This document shows, piece after piece, positions 17,719 to 25,556 of a stretch of 60,655 nucleotides of DNA; position 1 is the first letter of the stretch, and each line of letters starts with the position of its first letter. Position numbers and translations under genes: made by a program. The stretch spans positions 1-60,655 of the forward strand of contig CAZOGL010000005.1 in assembly GCA_964579575.1 (NCBI GenBank), read 5' to 3'. Below the pieces are notes generated by a model, which saw only the letters and a program-made list of their open reading frames with translations, searched no databases and had not been told where the DNA came from. Origin of the DNA: CAVEFW01 sp964579575 (GTDB lineage Bacteria > Actinomycetota > Coriobacteriia > Coriobacteriales > Eggerthellaceae).

Positions 17719-19713
17719 ATGCTTCGTGAAGGCAAGATTTGGGCAGGACAGGGTGAGAACCCCTGCTATTTGCTTTTGAACCAGGCCAATCGCCACGGCC
17801 TTATCTCCGGTGCATCGGGGACGGGTAAGACCGTCACGTTGAAGGTGCTCGCCGAGGGGTTCTCCCAAGCGGGCGTTCCCGTGTTCATGGCTGATGTCAA
17901 AGGCGATGTTACGGGCATGGCCCAACCGGGCGAGGAGAACGACAACGTCACGAAGCGTGTTGCGAAGTTCAACATCGAGGATTGGTCCTTCGCCAGTTGT
18001 CCCACCCGTTTTTGGGAGGTGGCTGGAGTGGGTGCCGGTGCCAATGGTGCCCAAAATGGCATCCCTGTTCGCCTTATGGTGTCCCAGATGGGGCCGACGC
18101 TCCTCTCACGCCTTCTCGGCCTCAACGATGTCCAAGAAGGGGTACTCAACATCGTCTTCCGCGTGGCTGACGACCTCGGGATGCTCCTCATCGACCTCAA
18201 GGACCTGCGCGCCATGCTCAGCTATGTCGCCGAGCACTCCGACGAGTACACCACCACCTACGGCAACGTGAGCTCCGCTTCCGTGGGCGCCATCCAACGT
18301 GCGCTTATCGCTGTCGAGGATCAGGGCGGAAACGAGTTTTTCGGAGAGCCCGCAATCGACTTGGACGATTGGTTCGCCTGTGATGAAAAGGGGGCAGGCT
18401 ATGTCAACATCCTTAACGCTGAGCGCTTGATTCAAAGTCCCCAGGTCTATGCGATGTTGCTTCTTTGGATGATGAGCGACCTCTTCGAGAGCCTGCCCGA
18501 GGTCGGCGATCCTGAGAAGCCGAAATTCGTCTTCTTCTTTGACGAGGCCCACCTGCTGTTTAACGACATGCCCAAGGAGCTTTTGAACAAGATGATCCAA
18601 GTGGTCAAGCTTATCCGGTCAAAAGGCGTGGGCATCTATTTCATCACCCAAAGCCCCAGCGACATCCCCGACGAGGTCTTGGCCCAACTTTCCAACCGCA
18701 TCCAACACGGCTTGCGCGCGTATACACCCGCCGAGCAAAAGGCGGTAAAAGCCGCAGCCGCGTCATTCCGCGCAAATCCCGCCTTCAAGTCCGAAGACGC
18801 CATTCTCGACCTCGGCACCGGTGAGGCGCTCGTTTCCTTCCTTGACGAGGACGGCCGTCCCTCCGTGGTCGAGCGCGCCAAGATCCTTCCGCCTCAATGC
18901 CTCATGGCGGCGGCGCCCCTCGAGACCATAGAGGCTGTTGTCGCCTCCGAGCAGGAGCTCTACGACAAGTACGCCGTCTCCATCGACCGCACTTCCGCCT
19001 ACGAGAAGATCACGGGTGTGGCGGCCCCTGATGGCGACGACGGCCTTGGAGGTGCCAATGAGTCATCGACGGGGGAGAGAGCAAACGACGCAAACGGCGC
19101 GAACTCAGCGCATGAGTCTTCGACCGCCTCTGCTGCCGCGCCTGCCGTCGCTGCCGCGTCGAGCGGTTCTTGGACATGCGAGTGCGGTCAAACCAATGAG
19201 GGCGGGAAGTTCTGTCCGAGTTGCGGTGCGGCTCGTCCCGAGGGTGGCGCGGACGGCCCTTGGACATGCGAGTGCGGTCAATCCAATGAGGGCAAGTTCT
19301 GCTCTGGGTGTGGTGCGCGACGTCCCGTGTCTGCCGGTGTGAGTTGGAAGTGCAATTGCGGCCACACCAACGAAGGTACGAAGTTTTGCAGCTCGTGTGG
19401 ACAATCCTACGAGCAGGGAACCATGACAAAGGAGCAGAAGAAGGCCGCCGATGCTGAGGCGAAGGCTGAGGCTGCCGCGAAGGCCAAGGAGGAGCGGGAG
19501 GCCGCAAAGGCCAAGGCTGCCGAGGAGCGCCAAGCGGCTAAGGAGGCAGCTGCCGAGAAGAAGGAGCAGGAAGCCAAGGAGAAGGCGGAGGCGAAGAAGA
19601 GGGAACAACGGGAGGCCCAGATGATGAAGACGGCGAGCAGCGTCATAGGTCAAATTGGCCGCACCGCCTCGAGCACGCTTGTCCGCGGGTTCCTCAACAA
19701 CCTGATGAAGTAA
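17719..19713 (+). CDS. HerA/DUF853-family ATPase with three C-terminal zinc ribbons
   Basis: A 664-residue P-loop ATPase of the YjgR/DUF853 group, related to the HerA/FtsK translocases. Walker A is 'GASGTGKT' (31-38) and Walker B 'FFFDEAHLLF' (about 270). The motif 'IYFITQSPSDIPDEVLAQL' and the arginine-rich segment after it fit the family. Unusually, the C-terminal part carries three successive CxC...CxxC zinc ribbons (about 484-560, 'WTCECGQTNEGGKFCPSCG' and two relatives), then a Lys/Ala/Glu coiled coil of about 65 residues and a final 'SSVIGQIGRTASSTL' segment. ATG 17719 is preferred over the in-frame ATG at 17614 because it follows GAGGAAGGG and the upstream codons are just the 15-bp repeat. 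The function is probably DNA or protein remodelling; the substrate is unknown. Confidence 0.88.
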   Translation: MLREGKIWAGQGENPCYLLLNQANRHGLISGASGTGKTVTLKVLAEGFSQAGVPVFMADVKGDVTGMAQPGEENDNVTKRVAKFNIEDWSFASCPTRFWEVAGVGAGANGAQNGIPVRLMVSQMGPTLLSRLLGLNDVQEGVLNIVFRVADDLGMLLIDLKDLRAMLSYVAEHSDEYTTTYGNVSSASVGAIQRALIAVEDQGGNEFFGEPAIDLDDWFACDEKGAGYVNILNAERLIQSPQVYAMLLLWMMSDLFESLPEVGDPEKPKFVFFFDEAHLLFNDMPKELLNKMIQVVKLIRSKGVGIYFITQSPSDIPDEVLAQLSNRIQHGLRAYTPAEQKAVKAAAASFRANPAFKSEDAILDLGTGEALVSFLDEDGRPSVVERAKILPPQCLMAAAPLETIEAVVASEQELYDKYAVSIDRTSAYEKITGVAAPDGDDGLGGANESSTGERANDANGANSAHESSTASAAAPAVAAASSGSWTCECGQTNEGGKFCPSCGAARPEGGADGPWTCECGQSNEGKFCSGCGARRPVSAGVSWKCNCGHTNEGTKFCSSCGQSYEQGTMTKEQKKAADAEAKAEAAAKAKEEREAAKAKAAEERQAAKEAAAEKKEQEAKEKAEAKKREQREAQMMKTASSVIGQIGRTASSTLVRGFLNNLMK

Positions 19714-19820
19714 GGCGCCCTTCATATCTGGTGACGCAATAACGTCCGACGCGCCTAGGTGCTACAGTTCTGTCGCTTTGAGTAAGACGCTCTCCGTTTT
19801 TGATAACGCAGTAACACTTT

Positions 19821-19880
19821 GGACCCTGCCGCGGCGGACCCTGTTGTGACGGACTCTGCCGTGGCGGGGTCCGTTTTCGT
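19821..19880 (+). terminator. Terminator-like hairpin after the HerA-like gene
   Basis: GGACCCTGCCGCGGC (19821-19835) pairs with GCCGTGGCGGGGTCC (19858-19872) with two G-U pairs, followed by GTTTTCGTTT. The rest of the 19714-20053 spacer holds only the 10-bp repeats near 20000-20042. Confidence 0.7.
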
Positions 19881-19999
19881 TTGTTGCTCTTGTGAGAAAT
19901 GGGCGAGGTTTCAGACGCGCGAAGTATACTACGACTGAAAACGGTAGCGATTGGTGCGGGATATGGCTCGCTTTTCCCTGATAAGAGGCATATTCTCGC

Positions 20000-20042
20000 A
20001 AGCATACACAAACGCATACAAACATGCACAAGCGTACGCAAG
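20000..20042. repeat. Degenerate ~10-bp tandem repeat before the patatin gene
   Basis: Successive units resembling GCATACACAAAC / GCATACAAAC / ATGCACAAGC / GTACGCAAG run into the AGGAGGG ribosome binding site at 20041-20047. Confidence 0.6.
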
Positions 20043-20053
20043 GAGGGCTTCCC

Positions 20054-21208
20054 ATGGCGAAAGCGAGCAAGACCAAAGAGACCAAGGCCAAGGCGGACAA
20101 AACCAAGGCGAGCAAGGTCAAAGAGAGCAAGTCAAGCAAAGCTAAAGAGGACAAGGCCAAGGCGAAAAAGCCTAAGGTTGCCAAGACGAAAGAGAGCAAA
20201 GCTAAAGCGGAGAATATTCGTCCCGTTGACTCCAAGAAGAAGCGCGCAAAAAAGCCAGCCACGGAGAAAAAGCGTTTGCCTCGCAGCCGTGGCCAGGTAT
20301 ATTCCGGCATCGAAGAGCTGCCTCTTGGATTTGCCTCCGAGAACCTCACGAAGGGTTGCCTCGTCCTCGAGGGGGGAGCGTTCCGCGGTCTGTATACCAG
20401 CGGCGTCCTTGACGCCCTCATGGAGAACGACATCAACCTGCAATCCACCATCGGCGTGTCCGCAGGCGCCCTTTACGGCTTTTGCTACACCGGGGCGCAA
20501 TTGGGCAGCGCCCGCATCAACCTGCGGTACCGCCATGACAATCGCTATGTGGGTTCGCGTGCAATCAAGAAGAACCACGGAATATTCGGTTGGGACTTCC
20601 TGTTCGGTCGCATCCAATTGCAAACCGCTGAGGAGCGCCGTCGCTTCTTCGATGAGCGGCGTCGTTTTGTTGCGGTGGTGACCAATATCGATACAGGCAA
20701 GGCGGAGTATCTCGAAAAGGGCGACGTGGATCATCGTCCCTGCTACGATATCGTTGCTGCGACCTGCGCCTCTGCGTCCATGCCTTATATATCCAAGCCG
20801 GTGTGGGTAGGCGCGAGTCGCTACTTGGACGGTGGTTGTGCTGACAAGATTCCCTTCCAATGGGCGATTGACGAAGGTTACGAGAAGATCATCGTGGTAC
20901 GTACGCGCGACCGCGCATTCCGCAGGGACACCGGTAAGGCGACCGAGCGCATGGCGAAGGCTACCTACGGCAAGGAGTTTCCTGCCTTTGCCGAGGTGTT
21001 TGGCAAGAGCGATTTTGCCTACAACGAGCAATGCGATCGCCTCGAGGAGCTTGAGCGCGAGGGTCGTCTGCTTGTCATTTACCCTTCCGAGCCGGTTGAG
21101 GTAACCCGTTTGGAGAAGGACATGGAGAAGCTTGGCGCCCTCTACCATCTCGGTTACGACGACACCATGGCGATGATGGACAAAATCAAGGCGTATCTTG
21201 CCGAATAG
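20054..21208 (+). CDS. Patatin-like phospholipase (RssA/YchK type) with Lys-rich N-terminus
   Basis: A 384-residue serine acyl hydrolase. It has the oxyanion motif 'EGGAFRG', nucleophile S136 in 'GVSAG' and the dyad aspartate D259 in 'DGG'. The rest ('ATCASASMPYISKPV', 'PFQWAIDEGYEKIIVVRTR') matches bacterial patatin proteins of the DUF6363/RssA-like branch. It should hydrolyse lipid acyl esters in the cytoplasm or at the inner membrane face; there is no signal peptide. The first ~75 residues are a low-complexity K/A/S/E tract (repeats like 'KASK', 'KESK', 'KAKA') absent from typical relatives and encoded by degenerate nucleotide repeats. The start is ATG at 20054, after AGGAGGG with 6-nt spacing. 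Confidence 0.9.
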   Translation: MAKASKTKETKAKADKTKASKVKESKSSKAKEDKAKAKKPKVAKTKESKAKAENIRPVDSKKKRAKKPATEKKRLPRSRGQVYSGIEELPLGFASENLTKGCLVLEGGAFRGLYTSGVLDALMENDINLQSTIGVSAGALYGFCYTGAQLGSARINLRYRHDNRYVGSRAIKKNHGIFGWDFLFGRIQLQTAEERRRFFDERRRFVAVVTNIDTGKAEYLEKGDVDHRPCYDIVAATCASASMPYISKPVWVGASRYLDGGCADKIPFQWAIDEGYEKIIVVRTRDRAFRRDTGKATERMAKATYGKEFPAFAEVFGKSDFAYNEQCDRLEELEREGRLLVIYPSEPVEVTRLEKDMEKLGALYHLGYDDTMAMMDKIKAYLAE

Positions 21209-21224
21209 CCCATGTGGTCCAGGC

Positions 21225-21294
21225 GGCCCGAGCCCGAGCGGCCTGGCCCGCGTGGCCTGAGCCCGTGCGGCCCGAGCCCGGGTGGCCCGCGCTA
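21225..21294. repeat. ~15-bp GC-rich tandem repeat after the patatin gene
   Basis: About 4.5 units of the type GCGGCCCGAGCCCGA, with substitutions, run from just after the patatin stop. Tract composition is almost only G and C. Confidence 0.7.
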
Positions 21295-21362
21295 AAATGT
21301 CCTCGCTTGTGAACTTGTGCGTCATTAAGAAAACACACAATCGCACCCTTGCAGAAGTTCGC

Positions 21363-21391
21363 GCGACAAAATCTCAAAAATGCGTCATAAT
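21363..21391 (+). promoter_or_regulatory. Predicted promoter of a candidate small RNA
   Basis: GCGACA (21363-21368) and CATAAT (21386-21391) are separated by 17 bp. No open reading frame with a ribosome binding site follows before the terminator at 21518. Confidence 0.5.
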
Positions 21392-21397
21392 AGAGCA

Positions 21398-21561
21398 TAA
21401 CAAGAGGGGCAGCGGATTCCGGAGCCCAAGTCAATTCTAAAGGGGCCCCTTTACCCTGGATGGATTGGTGGAAGCGATCGGCATCCGCGCTTGGACACGG
21501 TTCCGCTCCCCTTGCCCAAAAGGCCTTGCGACCTCACTCCTTGCAAGGCCTTTTCTTTTTT
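21398..21561 (+). ncRNA. Candidate ~160-nt structured RNA
   Basis: This lies between convergent genes, has a promoter-like sequence 7 bases upstream and ends at a perfect intrinsic terminator. The 5' part AGGGGCAGCGGA (21405-21416) can pair with TCCGCTCCCCT near the 3' end (21502-21512) with one bulge, closing the molecule into a rod. Inside lies a perfect 16-bp palindrome TAAAGGGGCCCCTTTA (21438-21453). I do not recognise it as SRP RNA (no GGAAG-type domain IV), tmRNA or a known riboswitch; a 6S-like or new small RNA is possible. Confidence 0.4.
21518..21561 (+). terminator. Strong intrinsic terminator
   Basis: AAAAGGCCTTGC (21518-21529) is perfectly complementary to GCAAGGCCTTTT (21543-21554) with a 13-nt loop, followed by CTTTTTT. 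The A-run on the other side means it could also terminate leftward transcripts. Confidence 0.9.
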
Positions 21562-21681
21562 GCAAAAGGGAGGGCTCTTGGGTTAAATCCCCCAGATTAC
21601 GCCCAAGTCGCCCCGTTTGCGCGGTTTTGGGCGTAATCGTCCCTTCCTGCCGGCTAGAGGCCAAAAGGCGCGTCTGCGGAC

Positions 21682-22240
21682 TTAGTCGGGATCGGCAAGT
21701 GCGAGGTGGTAGATGGCCACAGCATCCTCGGCGCGGAGCTTCTTGAAGCTGCCGAATACCTCGCCCTTGTTCGCTTTGAGGGTGGGAAGGAGAGAGGCGA
21801 TATCACGCTCTTCGACGCCGAGCTCTTCGAGGGTTGAGGGCATGCCTAGGCTCGCGAAGAAGCAACGGGTCTCGTCGATGGCCGCCAGGGCATCAAGCTC
21901 AATATCTCCCGTGGTTGGGAGGCCAAACACCTCTCGGCCGTAGTAGGCGAAGCGCGCCGGGTTCTCAAGATAGACATACTCCATCCACGCCGGGAAGATG
22001 ACGGCAAGTCCGGCTCCGTGGGTGATCTCGGGCTTGAAGGCGGAAAGCTCGTGCTCAAGTCCGTGGGAAGCCCAATCCTCGTGGCGCCCGCACCCAGCGA
22101 CACCTTGGTGGCACAACATGCCTGCCCACATGATGTTGGCGCGGGCATCGTAGTTCTCGGGGTCACTGAGGACGATCGGCGCCATGGCGCGGATGGTGCG
22201 CATGAGGGAGATGATGAGGTTGTCGGTGACAGGGACGGGC
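21682..22240 (-). pseudogene. C-terminal fragment of an iron-containing alcohol dehydrogenase
   Basis: The minus strand encodes about 185 residues that match only the C-terminal half of Fe-ADH (BDH/YugJ-type NADPH-dependent butanol dehydrogenase). They begin near 'TDNLIISLMRTIRAMAP' and include 'NYDARANIMWAG', 'HGLEHELSAFKPEITHGAGL' (two metal-ligand histidines) and the normal C-terminus. The N-terminal ~200 residues, with the NAD(P)-binding GGGS region and the first metal ligands, are missing. An in-frame ATG at 22275 exists but its first 12 codons are not family-like. The radical SAM gene lies immediately upstream on the same strand. It is most likely a relic of a deletion or insertion. Confidence 0.8.
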
Positions 22241-22322
22241 CCCAGCTTTTGCGGCCTCATCGTTAAGACGACCAAGACGACCCGCTTTCATGTGCGTGGA
22301 CGTTCCCGGTCTTAACAGGTTG

Positions 22323-23645
22323 CTATGCGAGTACCGTAAACGGGGAGGTGCGCGGCGGAAAGCAGTCGCGATAGCTTCGCAAATAGCGGTCAAGGGTATA
22401 GCGCAAGGGGTGGCAAGGCCAATGGCAAAGCTCTCGCTCCCAACTGCAGTTGCCCCAACAGATGGGAAGCAGGTTGCACTCGCGACATTGGGTATCTTCG
22501 AGGGGGTTGGAGGAGACGGCGTCGGTGACGGCGATTGAGTCGGGGTCGGAGGAAGACGCCCAGTCAAGCAGGTTGAAAAGGGAACGGGACTTGTCACCCA
22601 TCCATCCGTCGCATTTGTAGACATCCCCGAAGGCATCGATGACGTAGGACGACTCGAGATGTCCAGAGCAGAAGTGGTCGCTGGCTGAAAGCAAACCGGC
22701 GAGGCGAGGTGCGGTAAAGCCCTCTCGTGCGAGGGCCTCATAGTTGGCGTGGGCGAACTCCTCGTGGGTGTATAGATCGAAACCCGGCTTGCAGAACTTG
22801 TGTTCCCCGGGACAATTGAAGGTGTGGGCGTAGTCGTTGAGCTTTGCGGGCGTGACGGAGACGTTGCGGGAAGCAAGGGCGCATCGGAGCTCGTCAAGGC
22901 GGGCCATGTTGACCCTGTCCGCATTCATGGCGGCACTTACGGCGATACCTCTCTTTTGGAGCGCGTCGATGGCGGACATGATAGCTTGGTAGGGGTTGTC
23001 CACGTCTATGGCGGGGCGCCTCTTGTTGTGGAGGTCTTCGGGTCCGTCGATGGTGACGAGCATGGAGCTGACGCGAGCGCAAAGGAGCAGGTCGGCCTCA
23101 TCGTCTCCGATGCGGGTAGAGTTGGAGAGCATCATGGCGTTGTACTCGACGCCCCGCGCGTCACAAAAGCCGATCAGGCGCTCGCTGAGGCGACTGACGA
23201 GGCCGAGACAAAGCTGGGGGTCACCGCCGTACCATTCGACAAACAATCGGGTGAAACCAGTGGCCTCAAACCTCTCCTCGACGAAGGAAAAGATTGCGTT
23301 TTCGACCTTAGGCGACATGAGGGATTTCGCAGTGAGTTTGTCCTGCTCGTAGCAGTAGGCGCAACGGCAATTGCATGCATAGGTCGGCGCCAAGGACAAA
23401 AACAACTGGTCGTGGTCGGTGCGGGCGGAAAGGAAACGCCGCTGTTGCTCTGCGAGTTCGTCCCGGTCGTCCTCCACGAGGAAACCGGCAACAGCTAGCT
23501 CATCTAACGCTTTCTTGTCGCCGCTTATCGTTTTGAAGACGTTGGCGTAGTGCTCGTCACAGGTCGCGAACCTGCCTGTTGCGGAATTGAACAAGGCGTA
23601 ATCCTCGTCGAGTTTGCACAAAAGCGCATAGCGTGACTGTTTCAT
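22323..23645 (-). CDS. Radical SAM/SPASM domain peptide maturase
   Basis: A 440-residue enzyme. Residues 1-80 form an N-terminal domain like the peptide-recognition domain of many SPASM maturases. The radical SAM motif CxxxCxxC is C91/C95/C98 in 'CNCRCAYCYEQ', which binds the 4Fe-4S cluster that cleaves S-adenosylmethionine. The C-terminal SPASM region has many cysteines ('VYKCDGWMG', 'TQCRECNLLPICWGNC') for auxiliary clusters. Such enzymes modify ribosomal peptides (thioether or similar links) or activate sulfatases. The start is ATG at 23645, with AAGGAGG 8 bases upstream on the minus strand. No plausible precursor peptide or transporter gene is seen next to it; the upstream region is repeats, downstream is the broken Fe-ADH. 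The substrate is unknown. Confidence 0.9.
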   Translation of the reverse strand: MKQSRYALLCKLDEDYALFNSATGRFATCDEHYANVFKTISGDKKALDELAVAGFLVEDDRDELAEQQRRFLSARTDHDQLFLSLAPTYACNCRCAYCYEQDKLTAKSLMSPKVENAIFSFVEERFEATGFTRLFVEWYGGDPQLCLGLVSRLSERLIGFCDARGVEYNAMMLSNSTRIGDDEADLLLCARVSSMLVTIDGPEDLHNKRRPAIDVDNPYQAIMSAIDALQKRGIAVSAAMNADRVNMARLDELRCALASRNVSVTPAKLNDYAHTFNCPGEHKFCKPGFDLYTHEEFAHANYEALAREGFTAPRLAGLLSASDHFCSGHLESSYVIDAFGDVYKCDGWMGDKSRSLFNLLDWASSSDPDSIAVTDAVSSNPLEDTQCRECNLLPICWGNCSWERELCHWPCHPLRYTLDRYLRSYRDCFPPRTSPFTVLA

Positions 23646-23671
23646 GGTGTCCTCCTTGCACCGTATTGTAG

Positions 23672-23838
23672 CGTGGCTGCCCTGAGCGTGCCTGCCCTGA
23701 GCGTGCCTGCTCTACGAAAAAGGTCGGGTGCGTCGCGCGTCGGGTGCATCGCAGTCGGGTGCATCGCAGTCGGGCGTGTCGCGCGTCGGGTGCGTCGCAG
23801 TCGGGCGTGTCGCGCGTCGGGTGCGTCGCAGTCGGGCG
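23672..23838. repeat. Two adjacent tandem repeat blocks upstream of the radical SAM gene
   Basis: First, a ~15-bp unit (GAGCGTGCCTGCCCT type) at about 23672-23712. Then, at about 23717-23838, overlapping units of GTCGGGTGCATCGCA / GTCGGGCGTGTCGCGC type in which a ~31-bp composite is repeated. Reading frames through this block give Arg/Cys-rich nonsense. With the GC-rich repeats at 23991-24180 it accounts for most of the 546-bp spacer 23646-24191; nothing gene-like is seen in between. Confidence 0.8.
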
Positions 23839-23990
23839 CTTTTTCTGGGCGCGTTTCCCTGGTCGCGACAACGATGGTTGTCGTGGCATTCTTCTTCGGC
23901 GTTCCTGTCCAAATACTGGTACATGGTTCAGGTGGGGATTGCGCGTACAATAGGGGCAAGAAATCGGGGCCGATTTTAGCCTGCGAGTGG

Positions 23991-24180
23991 CTTTAACCTG
24001 CGAGGGGCGTTGCGCCTGTGATGGGGTTTAACCAACGGGGGCACCGGCCCGCGAGGGGCGTTGGCCAACGTGGGCACCGGCCTGCGAGTGGCTTTAACCT
24101 GCGAGGGGGCACCGGTCCGCGAGGGGCGTTGCGCCTGCGGAAGGGCTCTGGCCTGCGAGGGGCGTTGCGCCCGGGAAGGC
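23991..24180. repeat. Tandem repeats upstream of sbcD
   Basis: Interleaved units of GCGAGGGGCGTTGCGCCTG, CGTGGGCACCGGCCTGCGA and TGGCTTTAACCTGCGAG type recur several times up to about 24180, twelve bases before the sbcD start. Confidence 0.75.
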
Positions 24181-24191
24181 ATGGTGGGTAC

Positions 24192-25556
24192 ATGAGGTTT
24201 TTGCACCTGGCTGACCTGCACATCGGTAAACAGATTGGGAACTATTCCCTTATAGAGGACCAACGTTTCACCTTGGGACGAATCGTTGAGCTCATGGTTG
24301 AGCGTAATGTCGACACGCTCGTAATCGCGGGTGACATCTACGACAAGAGCGCCCCCTCTGCCGAGGCAGTCTCCCTCTTCAACGACTTTTTGACCGAGGT
24401 GGTGGATGCGGGCATCACGGTGATCGCCATACCGGGCAACCACGACTCAGCCGAGCGCCTCTCCTTTGCCCAAGACATCCTCAAGCGCCAAAAGGTCTAC
24501 TTCCCCCCGGTGTATGACGGAACGCTCATGAAGGTTTCCGTTGGCGACCAATGGGGTGAGGTGGATGTGTGGCTCATGCCGTTCATCAAGCCTGCTATGG
24601 TGCGCAAGTGTTTTCCCGACCTCGAGCTTGGCAACGACTACACTGCAGCGGTGTCTGCGGTGCTCGGTGCGTGCGAGCTCGACCCGACGCGTCGTAACGT
24701 GCTTGTCGCCCATCAATTCGTGACCGCTAGCGGCCTCGCCACGGAGCGAGCGCTTGAGGAGTTGGACCTTGGCGGCGTCGACAACGTGGATGCGAGCTTG
24801 TTTAACGCCTTCGACTACGTCGCGTTGGGTCATGTCCATCGTCCCCAACGCGTCGGTCGTGACGTGGTGCGCTACGCCGGAAGCCTCCTCAAGTACTCCG
24901 TTTCCGAGGCGATGCGCCCCAAGAGTCTCGTCTTCGTAGAGGTTGGGGAGAAGGTCTCCGATGAGGCGGGTGCGTGCGTGACCTTTGAGCTTGTTGATAT
25001 GCCGACCCTTCGCGACTTGCGTGTCATCGAGGGCCCCCTCGAGATGCTTACAAGTCCTGAGGTCGTGGGCGCGGCAAATGCGGACGACTACGTCTTCGCG
25101 CGCCTGACCAACGAATATCCCCAAATCGATGCCATGGCGAAGCTGCGTGCTGTCTACCCCCATATCCTTGGCGTGGAGGAGCAGGTTGGCGTGGGGGGTG
25201 GCGGAATCGAGGACCTCGAGGAGCTCGACCTTGACGATTTCGATCCCTTTGAGGCCTTTTGCACCTTCTTCCAAAGGCAAACTGGCAAGGTTATGACAAA
25301 GGATCAACGCACTTTGGCGGAGGCGGCGTTGCGAGACGCCAAGGAGGCCCACGCGCGAGGAGGGCGAGACGCCTTTGACGGAGTGGGCGAGGCCGACGAG
25401 GTTGGCGAGACGGACGGAGTTGTCGCCTTTGACGGGGCGAGCGAGGCCGACGAGGTTGACGAGGCCGACGGAGTTGCCGCTTTGGACGGAGTTGTTGCCT
25501 TTGAAGAGGTTGCTGCCTTTGGCGGGGTTGACGAGAAGGGGGGTGGTCTGCGATGA
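24192..25556 (+). CDS. sbcD: SbcD, exonuclease subunit of the SbcCD nuclease
   Basis: A 454-residue Mre11-type metallophosphoesterase that forms the SbcCD complex with SbcC. The complex opens hairpins and processes blocked DNA ends. Metal-binding motifs are clear: 'DLHIG' (D8, H10), 'GDIYDK', 'GNHDS' and 'LGHVHRPQ'. ATG 24192 gives the canonical start MRFLHLADLHIG; the open frame upstream runs through the tandem repeats and is not coding. The C-terminus is extended by about 60 residues of acidic, low-complexity repeats ('EADEVGETDGVVAFDG' and variants), which are not part of the fold and look like slippage products. It overlaps sbcC by 4 nt (ATGA). Confidence 0.94.
   Translation: MRFLHLADLHIGKQIGNYSLIEDQRFTLGRIVELMVERNVDTLVIAGDIYDKSAPSAEAVSLFNDFLTEVVDAGITVIAIPGNHDSAERLSFAQDILKRQKVYFPPVYDGTLMKVSVGDQWGEVDVWLMPFIKPAMVRKCFPDLELGNDYTAAVSAVLGACELDPTRRNVLVAHQFVTASGLATERALEELDLGGVDNVDASLFNAFDYVALGHVHRPQRVGRDVVRYAGSLLKYSVSEAMRPKSLVFVEVGEKVSDEAGACVTFELVDMPTLRDLRVIEGPLEMLTSPEVVGAANADDYVFARLTNEYPQIDAMAKLRAVYPHILGVEEQVGVGGGGIEDLEELDLDDFDPFEAFCTFFQRQTGKVMTKDQRTLAEAALRDAKEAHARGGRDAFDGVGEADEVGETDGVVAFDGASEADEVDEADGVAALDGVVAFEEVAAFGGVDEKGGGLR

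Noticed and set aside
23717..23838. Repeat array considered as CRISPR
   Set aside because: Units are contiguous and variable with no unique spacers, and no cas genes are nearby. The same holds for all other arrays in the window.
23557..23959. Minus-strand Arg/Cys-rich reading frames upstream of the radical SAM gene, considered as peptide precursor
   Set aside because: They are translations of the tandem repeats in several frames, with no ribosome binding site and no leader/core structure.
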